Assembly (NCBI GenBank): GCA_002347025.1
Contig: DEAE01000001.1
Coordinates: 64,294 to 128,293 of the forward strand
From: Acidobacteria bacterium UBA2990
GTDB taxonomy: Bacteria; Acidobacteriota; Vicinamibacteria; Vicinamibacterales; UBA8438
Length of the DNA stretch: 64,000 bases
Direction of reading: 5' to 3'
Each line of letters begins with the position of its first letter. Position 1 is the stretch's first letter. Positions 43,495-51,451 of the stretch are shown here, in pieces. Under the pieces are notes generated by a model. The model ran no database searches. It saw nothing but the letters and a program-made list of their open reading frames with translations, and was not told where the DNA came from. The position numbers were made by a program, and so were the translations under genes.

Positions 43495-44493
43495 TCAACT
43501 AGCTAGCTGGGGTAGCGCACCTGTTCGCATGGTCTGTAATCGCTCTTGGATGATCGTTTCAGCCTCGCGTATTATTCGTTCGACGAGTTCCCGACAGCTA
43601 GGAATGTCGTGAATGAGGCCAGCCACCATACCTGCTGACCAGACGCCAGCATCGGCATTGCCGTTTAGGAGCGCTTGTTTGCCTCGCTTCCCGGCTACGA
43701 GATGTTGGATGTCATCGATAGTGGCATTGCCGCGCGCTTCGATGGCCTGGACTTCTTCTGACACTTGGTTCTTGAAGACGCGGGCTGTGTTTCGCATAGT
43801 GCGGAATATCAGCGCGGTGTCCCGTTCGGACGCTTTGATGAGTTGTTGTTTAATGTTGTCGTGGACCGGAGCCTCGAGAGTAGCCATGAATCGGGTGCCC
43901 ATGTTCATTCCGTCGGCGCCAAGCGCGAGAGCCGCGACTAAACCACGTGCGTCCCCAAATCCACCCGAAGCGACCATGGGAATCGTGATCTTGTCCGCTG
44001 TACATGGGATGAGAATCAGTCCCGGAATGTCGTCTTCTCCTGGGTGGCCTGCACACTCGAATCCGTCAATACTGATGGCGTCGCACCCGATGGACTCGGC
44101 TTTCATGGCGTGTCTGATCGAGGTGCATTTGTGGATGATCTTGATTCCGGCCGCCTTAAACCCAGGAATAAACTGCTGGGGATTGTTGCCAGCAGTTTCG
44201 ACTATCTTTACTCCTGCCTCAACGGTGGCTTGAACGTACTCTTCATAGGGCACTGGCCTTAAGGTGGGGAGAAATGTCAGGTTCACGCCGAATGGCCTAT
44301 CTGTCATTTCTCGCGTGCGGGAGATCTCTTTTGTTAATAGCTCGGGTGTTGGCTGAGTGAGTGCAGTGAGAAAGCCGAGTGCTCCCGTATTGGCCACCGC
44401 CGAGACCAGCTCAGCGATACCAACATTCTGCATGCCGCCTTGCACGATGGGATGCTCAACGTTGAATGCTTTGGTGAAGCGCGTTTTGATCAT
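43495..44493 (-). CDS. Nitronate monooxygenase-like FMN enzyme (2-nitropropane dioxygenase family)
   Basis: About 332 residues from ATG 44493 (MIKTRFTKAFNVEHPIVQGGM); the frame is open for 52 more residues upstream but the enzyme begins at this Met. Family marks: GALGFLTALTQPTPELL, RPFGVNLTFLPTL, HKCTSIRHAMKAESIGCDAISIDGFECAGHPGE (flavin and catalytic His region), PMVASGGFGDARGLVAALALGADGMNMGTRF. It is an FMN-dependent enzyme oxidising alkyl nitronates or related compounds. It may also act as an enoyl-ACP-like reductase (FabK-like). Confidence 0.88.
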   Translation of the reverse strand: MIKTRFTKAFNVEHPIVQGGMQNVGIAELVSAVANTGALGFLTALTQPTPELLTKEISRTREMTDRPFGVNLTFLPTLRPVPYEEYVQATVEAGVKIVETAGNNPQQFIPGFKAAGIKIIHKCTSIRHAMKAESIGCDAISIDGFECAGHPGEDDIPGLILIPCTADKITIPMVASGGFGDARGLVAALALGADGMNMGTRFMATLEAPVHDNIKQQLIKASERDTALIFRTMRNTARVFKNQVSEEVQAIEARGNATIDDIQHLVAGKRGKQALLNGNADAGVWSAGMVAGLIHDIPSCRELVERIIREAETIIQERLQTMRTGALPQLAS

Positions 44494-44736
44494 AGGCAAC
44501 GCTACTATAACGTGCCTCCGCCATGATGCCAGTCTTGGTTTCGTGGTCTGGGATTGTAGATATGAACCTGGAGGTCCTAGGTTCGAATTTTGGAGGGTCC
44601 GCCCATTCTTGAATGAACTAGCGAGTTCCACTTTTGAGTGGACGGGCAAGTGTGCTTCCTCTTAAGGTTTGGACACAGACTGGTTGAGTTCGATACTGGG
44701 GACACATCGTTGACATAGCGCAGAAAGAGGTCGGAA

Positions 44737-46152
44737 ATGAATTCACACATGAGCACGACGCCTCTTGCTCTGACCGCCTGGCTTATAGCAGTCCCGGTCT
44801 TCTCTCAGGTTCCTAACGATCCGTTTCCAGACCCGATTGAGGCGACGGAGAGCGTGATCCGGGTAGGCTACACCGAGTTTGCCATGCTCCCGGACGTCGG
44901 TGGTGAGAGCGCCCGCCCGATGCGCCTCGTGGATGAGCCGGTCTCGGAACGTCTGTTCGTCAACGACATGCAGGGTCCCATCTACACCATCAGCTACGAA
45001 GGAGCGGTTAGGCTTTACCTGGATATCAACGACTCTGTTTGGGGTCTACCGGTTGAATCCACGGGGCGGGAGCGCGGCGTTCAGAGCTTTGCTTTGCACC
45101 CACAGTTCGGTGTGATGGGAGCGGCCGGCTACGGAAAGCTATATGCATGGCTAGATACCAGGGACAGGGAGCCTGAGCCCGATTTTGTGTCCGGCGGCGG
45201 ACGGGACCCGCACGACACCGTGCTTGTCGAGTTCACTGCCAGTCGGAGCGGGACAGAGACCTATGACGGCGGGCCGCCGCGGGTGCTTTTTAGGGTTGAG
45301 CAGCCATTTCGCAACCACAACGGTGGCTACATCGCGTTTAATCCCCTTGCGGTCCCCGGTGATCCCGACTTCGGGCAGCTCTACGTGGGAGTTGCGGATG
45401 GTGGGAGCGGTGGTGACCCGATGGATCTCGCCCAAAACCTTGGCGTGGTGTTTGGCAAGATCCTCCGGATCGATCCGCTCGGTTCTAACAGCCAGAACGG
45501 CCGCTACGGCATTCCTGTGCACAACCCGTATGTCTCCGATGGGGATGATCATACGTTGGGAGAGGTCTTCGCCTCTGGCCTCCGCAACCCCCAGGGTCTG
45601 GCGTGGGATCCAGCGAATGGCAACATGTTCGTGACGGATATTGGGCAGAACATCATCGAAGAGATCAACCTCGTGACCGCCGGAGCCGACCTCGGGTGGA
45701 ACACGTGGGAAGGTAGCTACCGTTTTATCAGTCGCCAGGCGGTCGCTCTCAGCGACCCGCGAAGCCAGCCTGGTGTCACCTTCCCCATCGCCGAATATGG
45801 TCAACTTGATCCGCTGCTGCAGTCCCGGTCGGCGGCTGGGGGCGTCATCGTGTATCGGGAAGACAAGATACCGCAACTCCAGGGTCGAGTGCTCTTTTCA
45901 GATTTCCCTCAGGGCGAGATCTTCCATCTGTCCGCGGATGACCTGCCAGAGGGTGGTCAGGATGGGCTCCGCCGGGTGCTCCTAAGGGACGGTGACCAAG
46001 TCAAGCGGCTCCTTCAACTTGTTGCCGAGACGACGGTCTTGCAGGGCCTGGAGCCGGCGGTTCGTGTCGACCTACGCTTCGGCACCGGACCTGACGGCCG
46101 GGTGTTCTTGATGAACAAGCAAGATGGGATCATCAGGGAGGTCGTGCCGTAG
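44737..46152 (+). CDS. PQQ-dependent sugar dehydrogenase (sorbosone/aldose type)
   Basis: 471 residues. A signal peptide (TPLALTAWLIAVPVFSQ) is followed by a six-bladed propeller: VGGESARPMRLVDEPVSERLFV, ERGVQSFALHPQFG, GKILRIDPLGSNSQNGRYGIPVHNPY, DDHTLGEVFASGLRNPQGLAWDPANGNMFVTDIGQNIIEEINLV, LGWNTWEGSYRF. The RNPQG and DIGQN motifs are the PQQ-pocket region of soluble glucose/sorbosone dehydrogenases. GAGG precedes the ATG by 6 bases. This and the next gene are noticeably richer in GC than their surroundings. Confidence 0.85.
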   Translation: MNSHMSTTPLALTAWLIAVPVFSQVPNDPFPDPIEATESVIRVGYTEFAMLPDVGGESARPMRLVDEPVSERLFVNDMQGPIYTISYEGAVRLYLDINDSVWGLPVESTGRERGVQSFALHPQFGVMGAAGYGKLYAWLDTRDREPEPDFVSGGGRDPHDTVLVEFTASRSGTETYDGGPPRVLFRVEQPFRNHNGGYIAFNPLAVPGDPDFGQLYVGVADGGSGGDPMDLAQNLGVVFGKILRIDPLGSNSQNGRYGIPVHNPYVSDGDDHTLGEVFASGLRNPQGLAWDPANGNMFVTDIGQNIIEEINLVTAGADLGWNTWEGSYRFISRQAVALSDPRSQPGVTFPIAEYGQLDPLLQSRSAAGGVIVYREDKIPQLQGRVLFSDFPQGEIFHLSADDLPEGGQDGLRRVLLRDGDQVKRLLQLVAETTVLQGLEPAVRVDLRFGTGPDGRVFLMNKQDGIIREVVP

Positions 46153-46295
46153 GTAGGGCCGATTCAGTATCTTGGGAAGCTCGGTGCCCGACCCACCCCG
46201 CAACAGGATCCTCAGCGTTTACTATTCATTTGTCCATTAACACAAGTTGTAGGATGAATATCTTTGGGCGGGTTTGGAGTGACAAGGGAGTGATG

Positions 46296-47609
46296 ATGAT
46301 CAAGCATGGAAAAGCGCTAATGGGTAGATGGAAAATCGCACTTGGGCTTGGCTTTTTAGTAATAGCGGCTGATGTGCGGGCGCAACAGTCTTATCCTGCG
46401 CCTGGCGCATCCTACTCGGCCGCCGTGGTTTCGACCCCAGGTTCGACACTGTCGGTTCTTGGCGGCATTACTGGTGAAGGTTCGAATACTGAGTTCGCCT
46501 CGATGGCTGCGTTGAGCCGGGTGGCCACCCGGCTGAATGAGGTCGGTCTCGACCGAGCTCAAATCCTTCGAGTCCGCGCGGCCCTGGCGCCGCGAGCGGA
46601 CTTCGGTGGGTGGAACACCGCGTGGACCACGTTCTTTGCAGGGAGAACTCCACCGGCGCGGACCACTGTCTATTCGTCCGGGCTTTCGGGTGATGCGTTG
46701 GTCGTCCTTGACGTTGTTGCCATGTTCCCGGTCGGTGCTGGTCATCCTGTCCATGTAGACAGCGCCCGGGCAACGCTGAACCCGAACCTCCGGCTGACCG
46801 GGCCGGCGAGCAACCCGACTGCGATTGTGTCGACACGGTCGGGTCTCTTTCTTTCGTCAGGTGCGCTGCCGAGCCCGAACTTGGATGACCCGACCTCGCT
46901 CGAATCGCACATCCGTTCGTCGTTGAACAGCCTTGGACGGACCCTGGCTGGTCACGGGCTCCGTTGGCACGATGCTTTCTTCATACGCGTGATGCCGACA
47001 CCCCAACCAGGACGTCCAGAGCCTGACTTCGGAGCCTGGGCGCCGGTGTACGAGACACTGGGCGAGTTGACGTCGGAGAACGCTCCGCCCTACACGCTCT
47101 GGACGGCCCCAGGGTTCAGTGCCACCAACCGGTTTTCTGAGATCGAGGTCTGGGCTGTGCCGCCTGCGCCCCCGGCGGTGTTCACCACAGCCAACTCGGC
47201 GGCGGAGAATCCGCTGTTGCGCATGTCGGGGTCACCGAGCAGCTTCATCTCTAACGGCGCGACGATCGCCCCGAATGCTGCGCTGGCTTGGCTGTCTGGT
47301 GTCGTGGCGCCGGCTGGTACCGCGCCAGAGGATGAGGCGGCGGTTGCGGTCGGGATCATGAAAGAGCGGGTGACCGCGATTGGTGCTACGTTGGCTGATG
47401 TCGCCGAGCTGCGTGTGTATCGCGTTGCCGCTGGCTCGGAGGGAGACCAGCTTGCCGCCGTTTGGAACGAAGTCTATGGTGCCGTGTGGAATAACGAGGA
47501 GACCAATCCTCACAAGCCGGTACGCACGAACTATCTCGTCGGGAGTCTGCCTGGTGGGCGCCACGTAGAGGTAGAGGCGATTGTGGTGTTGCCCCCGAAA
47601 CAGTTTTAA
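46296..47609 (+). CDS. Exported protein with three tandem RidA-like repeats
   Basis: About 437 residues; the start is taken at ATG 46296 after AAGGGAG (46293 is also possible). A signal peptide (WKIALGLGFLVIAADVRAQ) comes first. Three repeats of about 130 residues then each show the RidA/YjgF pattern: a helix (GLDRAQILRVRAALAP / GLRWHDAFFIRVMPTP / GATLADVAELRVYRVA), an aromatic-rich W/F region (WTTFFAGRTPPARTT; WAPVYETLGELTSENAPPYT; WNEVYGAVWNNEETNPHKPVRTN) and a final hydrophobic strand (ALVVLDVVAMF, FSEIEVWAV, HVEVEAIVVLP). RidA proteins deaminate imines in the cytoplasm; this is exported and triple. Function unknown. Confidence 0.6.
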   Translation: MIKHGKALMGRWKIALGLGFLVIAADVRAQQSYPAPGASYSAAVVSTPGSTLSVLGGITGEGSNTEFASMAALSRVATRLNEVGLDRAQILRVRAALAPRADFGGWNTAWTTFFAGRTPPARTTVYSSGLSGDALVVLDVVAMFPVGAGHPVHVDSARATLNPNLRLTGPASNPTAIVSTRSGLFLSSGALPSPNLDDPTSLESHIRSSLNSLGRTLAGHGLRWHDAFFIRVMPTPQPGRPEPDFGAWAPVYETLGELTSENAPPYTLWTAPGFSATNRFSEIEVWAVPPAPPAVFTTANSAAENPLLRMSGSPSSFISNGATIAPNAALAWLSGVVAPAGTAPEDEAAVAVGIMKERVTAIGATLADVAELRVYRVAAGSEGDQLAAVWNEVYGAVWNNEETNPHKPVRTNYLVGSLPGGRHVEVEAIVVLPPKQF

Positions 47610-47786
47610 AAGGCGATTTAGGGGCCGGATTCAGCCTGGTCTTCGACCACAGTAGGGACAAGGGCAAGAGAAGTCATGAAAGTTACTGCCTTTATCGGCA
47701 AACCAGCTTGATTTGGTGTGCCCAACAGCAAACAGCTGATTGTCTAGCACGACGCTTATGAACCTTTCAACTAGCGGGGTGGACAC

Positions 47787-47954
47787 ATGTTCATCGCCCA
47801 TGGTCCTCCTAGGTCGAAACGATCTCGTTGGAAGACCGATCCTGCGGGTGGTTGGTGGGGGAGAAACGCATGGCAGGTATTGGTCTTTGTGCTCTATTTT
47901 TTGGGTTGCTGTATCGTAACAGTGGCTTCTAGGAGCAAACGACCGGTGAGCTAA
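47787..47954 (+). CDS. Possible small membrane protein (55 residues)
   Basis: ATG at 47787 behind GGGGTGG, stop at 47952-47954. A polar basic N-half (FIAHGPPRSKRSRWKTD) leads to one hydrophobic stretch (VLVFVLYFLGCCIVTVA). The frame overlaps the end of the convergent cytochrome by 4 bases. No homology recognised; it may be a chance frame in the 340-base gap 47610-47950. Confidence 0.3.
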   Translation: MFIAHGPPRSKRSRWKTDPAGGWWGRNAWQVLVFVLYFLGCCIVTVASRSKRPVS

Positions 47955-48370
47955 GGTGTGAACGGGATCTGGTGCAGCTGTTCCGCGTCGTCAGAAAGCG
48001 GTGCATCTCCCACCGGGAAGCGGTTGCCTCTCATGATGTAGGCCAAAAGGTTGGCTGTCTCCTCGGCGGAGAGTGTGCCCGGTGCATCTTGTGGCATTTC
48101 CTCACGAATCAGCGTGAACAGCTCCCCTAGTGAACGGCCAGTCCAGCGGTTCCGAAACGTGTGATCGGCTAAAAGAGCAGCCATTTCAGGTACAAACGCC
48201 GCCAGTTCCCCATGACAGGAGTAGCATTGGTCTTCGTATAGCGAGGCCCCCAATTCAGCTTGTGTCGAAGTGTACAGACCTCCGCGCTGATCTTGTGTCT
48301 GGGCGGCTCCGTTCGTAGACCCTGTCCAACACAACACCGCTGTCATACCAAAGTGAAAAAGGATCCGCAT
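47951..48370 (-). CDS. Monohaem c-type cytochrome
   Basis: 139 residues with a signal peptide (HFGMTAVLCWTGSTNGAAQ) and CYSCH at 49-53, followed by NLLAYIMRGNRFPVGDA, which has the distal Met typical of class I cytochromes c. It is downstream of and in the same direction as the YVTN propeller gene (48589) and may be its electron partner. The spacing of about 220 bases from that gene leaves open whether they share a transcript. Confidence 0.83.
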   Translation of the reverse strand: MRILFHFGMTAVLCWTGSTNGAAQTQDQRGGLYTSTQAELGASLYEDQCYSCHGELAAFVPEMAALLADHTFRNRWTGRSLGELFTLIREEMPQDAPGTLSAEETANLLAYIMRGNRFPVGDAPLSDDAEQLHQIPFTP

Positions 48371-48588
48371 GGCTTTGAGGTCAGTTTTTGTGACTGAATG
48401 AAAAAGTCTTTTGTGGCCAACAACGACTCTCCCGGACTGAGCCTTGTTAGACGTGCGCTAGAGCCGAGTGTCTGGCCAGCTACATCGATGAGGGTTGGTG
48501 TATTGTTGATTTCGCACTTTTTCTTGGTATCCCACACGTGTGGGGACGGTAGACCAGCCCGTCCCCACTCGGCTTGAGCCTTAAGTTA

Positions 48589-49617
48589 TTACTGCCCTAC
48601 GACCAAAGTGGCGTTGCGTTTGGGTACCTGTCCGCCAGTCTTGATGTCAGTCACCACTTTCACCGCCGCGATGTCGACCACGGCAACGCTGTTGTTTCCG
48701 GAGACGGAGATGTAGGCGTAGCGGCTATCCGGCGTTATCGTCACCCAGTTCGGCGAGTGGCCAACCCTGACGCCGCCGACGAGATCGAGATCGGGAAGCG
48801 AATAGACATACACGCTGCTATTCAAGCTGCTATTGGCGACTAAGTATTTGTTATCCGGTGTCACGCCAATCCCATGCGCTGTGTTGCCACCATGCCCCGG
48901 GGTGAGCTGATTGTCTGGTACCTTGGGATACTCGATCCGGCCAACTTCCTTGCGCGTCTCGAAGTCCATGATGCCAAATCCGTTGAAATTTGAGAGTTGT
49001 GCATAGATATTCCGGGTCGAACCGTCTGGGTTCGTGTCCATGGTCATCGGGCGGATGCCGAGATCCCAGTAGGTGGTCCAGACAGGCATGTCGGTCTCGG
49101 TGTCGACGACCGTAATATTGCGAGCACCAATCATTCCCGCTATTGCATATTTTCCGTCTGGGGTGACGTAGGTATTGTGTACGCCTCCATGTACCGAGAT
49201 CGTCGCTGATATTTCGTCCAAACTGGTGTCGATAACCTGAAGGGCACCTGGCGAATTTGCAATAGCTACATAGACCTTCCGCCCGTCTGGCGTGCTCGCG
49301 ATATTGTTGGGGCGTCCGATGAGCGGGATCTGTTTGACAACCTTGAGCATGCCGACGTCCACGACATCAACCGTGTCATCGGATTCATTGGCGACATAAA
49401 TCCGGCGTCCGTCGGGTGATGGTGCGGCACCGTGTGCTCGCTCGATGCCCGTGACCTCCCCGACAACCGTGTTGGTAACCGGATCGATGATGTGGACGTT
49501 ATCGCCAGCACTATTGGTTTGCACGATGCGAACGGTGCCTTGTGCTGCTGCTGACATAGGAAGGACGATGCCCGCAAGGGCGGCCAGAACACACGTCGAT
49601 TTACGCATTGTGACCAT
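48589..49617 (-). CDS. Exported YVTN-type beta-propeller protein
   Basis: About 342 residues from the ATG at 49617 (MVTMRK). A signal peptide (STCVLAALAGIVLPMSAAAQ) leads repeated blades with the YVTN pattern: NTVVGEVTGIERAHGAAPSPDGRRIYVANESDDTVDVVD, NIASTPDGRKVYVAI, HNTYVTPDGKYAIAG and SPNWVTITPDSRYAYISVSGNNSVAVVD. No catalytic or cofactor site is obvious. It lies between two haem proteins (47951 and 49652) on one strand, so it may be part of an electron-transfer or scaffold unit. Confidence 0.83.
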   Translation of the reverse strand: MVTMRKSTCVLAALAGIVLPMSAAAQGTVRIVQTNSAGDNVHIIDPVTNTVVGEVTGIERAHGAAPSPDGRRIYVANESDDTVDVVDVGMLKVVKQIPLIGRPNNIASTPDGRKVYVAIANSPGALQVIDTSLDEISATISVHGGVHNTYVTPDGKYAIAGMIGARNITVVDTETDMPVWTTYWDLGIRPMTMDTNPDGSTRNIYAQLSNFNGFGIMDFETRKEVGRIEYPKVPDNQLTPGHGGNTAHGIGVTPDNKYLVANSSLNSSVYVYSLPDLDLVGGVRVGHSPNWVTITPDSRYAYISVSGNNSVAVVDIAAVKVVTDIKTGGQVPKRNATLVVGQ

Positions 49618-49651
49618 TGTTGAAACTCCTGTGTTAGAGGGATACATAGTC

Positions 49652-50059
49652 CTATTGCTCTCCGTTGACCCAAGCTACGAGAGTTTTGAACTTGGGATCA
49701 TCTTGGGAGGAAAACTGCCGTCCTCCATTGTGAAACTCGTCTCCACCTGCGTCGGGTTCCAGTGGGTGCATTAGCAGTCGACTAGCTAGAGGTTGCCCGG
49801 GTATCACCAATCTGGACACGGCTTCGAAATTGCGACGAGATTGTTCATCTGTCCAGGTGTCGGCGTTCGAGGATAGCTCTTCGAGGAATCCTACCCGTCC
49901 CTCGCCACTGTGACAAACGACACAGCGGACGAAGCCAGGATTCTTCTCTAAGAAAATCGGCTCGACATTGGCTTTGTAGTAGTCGAAGTCCAGTGTGGCA
50001 GTCGACGAGGATGCGGGCTGTAGGGTCATTAGTGCTGTCAGAGCCCAGAGCACGAGCAT
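49652..50059 (-). CDS. Small haem-binding protein (planctomycete-cytochrome-like)
   Basis: About 135 residues from ATG 50059 (MLVLWALTAL); a frame open to 50197 has no signal there. It has a signal peptide ending near PASSS, then YYKANVEPIFLEKNPGFVRCVVCHSGEG with CxxCH at 46-50, and a tail ASRLLMHPLEPDAGGDEFHNGGRQF typical of planctomycete-type cytochrome domains. It is followed on the same strand by the YVTN propeller gene, 34 bases downstream. Confidence 0.78.
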   Translation of the reverse strand: MLVLWALTALMTLQPASSSTATLDFDYYKANVEPIFLEKNPGFVRCVVCHSGEGRVGFLEELSSNADTWTDEQSRRNFEAVSRLVIPGQPLASRLLMHPLEPDAGGDEFHNGGRQFSSQDDPKFKTLVAWVNGEQ

Positions 50060-50552
50060 TGGTGGCCTCCTTGATTTCCTTAATGTCCCGAGTCCGAATG
50101 CCGATTTTGGCTTAGCGGCTAGCGTTCCGCAATTAAACAACACGTAACGACTGTACTCACAGTGAGCCACAGAATCCCGTCTGGAAACTGCGAGCACTAC
50201 GGTAGCCGCGGACCATGACGTTCAAACCCCGGAGACAACGCAGTAACGGCTCCAGAGACTGGTCAAAAGTACGTCTCTGCTGATTCCAGTAAAGAATACC
50301 ATTCCCGGCGCTCAGTTTGGAGAATAGGCTGACACGTGCTGTTATTAATCACTGACCTGCTGATCCTTCCTCTTCGCTGGAACAGCTCAGCGGCGGCGGT
50401 GGTTCTACCGGCGAACCGGTGTCTAGGAAGAGATGCCCGTCAGCTGGCTTGTGCAAAACATTGGTTCCCGACCCTTGTCACGAAGGTGGGAACGCTCGAC
50501 AATGGGGAGCAACTCAACCTCGGAACTCGGATAGCGGAAAGGCTGCGGATTC
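50060..50552. other. Long intergenic gap, candidate structured element only
   Basis: No gene is supported. A plus-strand frame at 50336-50560 exists but has no recognisable domain. The gap holds promoters for the divergent haem-protein gene and TauD-like gene. An inverted repeat CTCAC-A-GTGAG lies near 50155-50166. A possible three-helix RNA is listed separately at 50366-50430. Confidence 0.4.
50366..50430 (+). other. Candidate three-helix RNA element
   Basis: CTTCCT (50366-50371) pairs with AGGAAG (50425-50430) and encloses two hairpins: CGCTG/CAGCG (50375-50379 with 50388-50392) and ACCGG/CCGGT with a CGAA loop (50407-50411 with 50416-50420). Together they would form a three-way junction about 120 bases upstream of the TauD-like start. 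No known riboswitch class matched by eye; a chance fold cannot be excluded. Confidence 0.2.
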
Positions 50553-51392
50553 ATGACTGAACAGATCCGGGTTGAGCCCGTGTCACCGGTTATCGGTGCA
50601 GAGGTTCACGGTGTCGAACTGGGCGTGCCGATGACGGCTGAGGTCTTCGAGGTACTGCATTCGGCCTTGATGACTCACCTGGTGTTGTTCTTTCGTGATC
50701 AGCAACTTTCCTTCGAACAGCATCTTCAGTTTGGGCGTCGCTTTGGTGACTTACACGTCCATCCAGCTGCCCCGAAGGATGTTGAACATCCGGAGATTTT
50801 TGTTGTGCATGCAGATGATACGGTGAAGTTTGTGGCAGGCGAGTTGTGGCATTCAGATGTTTCCTGTGATGCTGAGCCACCTATGGGTAGCATCCTTCGG
50901 GTTGAGCAGGTTCCTGTGACTGGAGGTGACACGCTATTTGCCAGCATGTATGCAGCGTATGAGGCGCTGTCTGATGGAATGCAGCGGTTTCTGGTTGAGC
51001 TGACGGCTGTTCACGAAGGGCGACAATATTACGTGGGGAGATACGGAGGTAGTCACCTGCGCGACGGCGACTACCCCTCGGCCGAACATCCGGTGGTTCG
51101 CACCCACCCAGTGACCGGACGACATGCGTTGTATGTCAATGAAGGCTTTACGACAGGGTTCAAGGAATTAAAGAAGTCAGAGAGCGATGCTTTACTCTCG
51201 TTCTTGTTAAAACATTGCGCCTCACCGGAGTTTCACTGCCGATTTCGCTGGAGGTCTAACTCTGTGGCGTTTTGGGACAATCGTTGCACGCAACATCACG
51301 CTATTTGGGACTATTACCCCGAGGTTCGTCATGGTTATCGCGTCACCGTTCAAGGTGACCGACCGTATTATCAATCTAGCCCACACCCTTGA
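50553..51392 (+). CDS. TauD/TfdA-family 2-oxoglutarate-Fe(II) dioxygenase
   Basis: 279 residues, cytoplasmic. The iron triad is His100-Ser-Asp102 (ELWHSDVSC) with the distal His in TQHHAIWDY (about 249), and Arg263 in GYRVTVQGDRP is the likely 2-oxoglutarate anchor. Other family signs: GAEVHGVELG, FGRRFGDLHVHPAAPKDVEHPEI and VAFWDNRCTQHHAIWDY. TauD-type enzymes release sulfite from sulfonates or hydroxylate aromatic ethers, so the substrate is open. It is convergent with a DASS carrier that could deliver an acid. Confidence 0.9.
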   Translation: MTEQIRVEPVSPVIGAEVHGVELGVPMTAEVFEVLHSALMTHLVLFFRDQQLSFEQHLQFGRRFGDLHVHPAAPKDVEHPEIFVVHADDTVKFVAGELWHSDVSCDAEPPMGSILRVEQVPVTGGDTLFASMYAAYEALSDGMQRFLVELTAVHEGRQYYVGRYGGSHLRDGDYPSAEHPVVRTHPVTGRHALYVNEGFTTGFKELKKSESDALLSFLLKHCASPEFHCRFRWRSNSVAFWDNRCTQHHAIWDYYPEVRHGYRVTVQGDRPYYQSSPHP

Positions 51393-51451
51393 CACTCGGG
51401 TTCAAGCGGTTGCTAGGGACTATGCACTGGTCTGGGCGTTGCTTCCTTTTC

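Noticed and set aside
44575..44606. tRNA-like T-loop GGTTCGAAT followed by GGAGGGTCCGCCCA
   Set aside because: The T stem is mostly G-U/mismatched and no matching 5' acceptor, D-arm or anticodon arm is found upstream, so it is not a tRNA.
45151..45876. 241-residue minus-strand frame opposite the PQQ sugar dehydrogenase
   Set aside because: Antisense shadow favoured by high GC; no recognisable motif.
47677..47745. Third in-frame TGA: MKVTAFIGKPA then TGA
   Set aside because: A TAG follows 12 codons later and no convincing family match downstream, so it is not a selenoprotein candidate.
50336..50560. 74-residue plus-strand frame upstream of the TauD-like gene
   Set aside because: No ribosome-binding site, no family similarity, overlaps the dioxygenase start in another frame.
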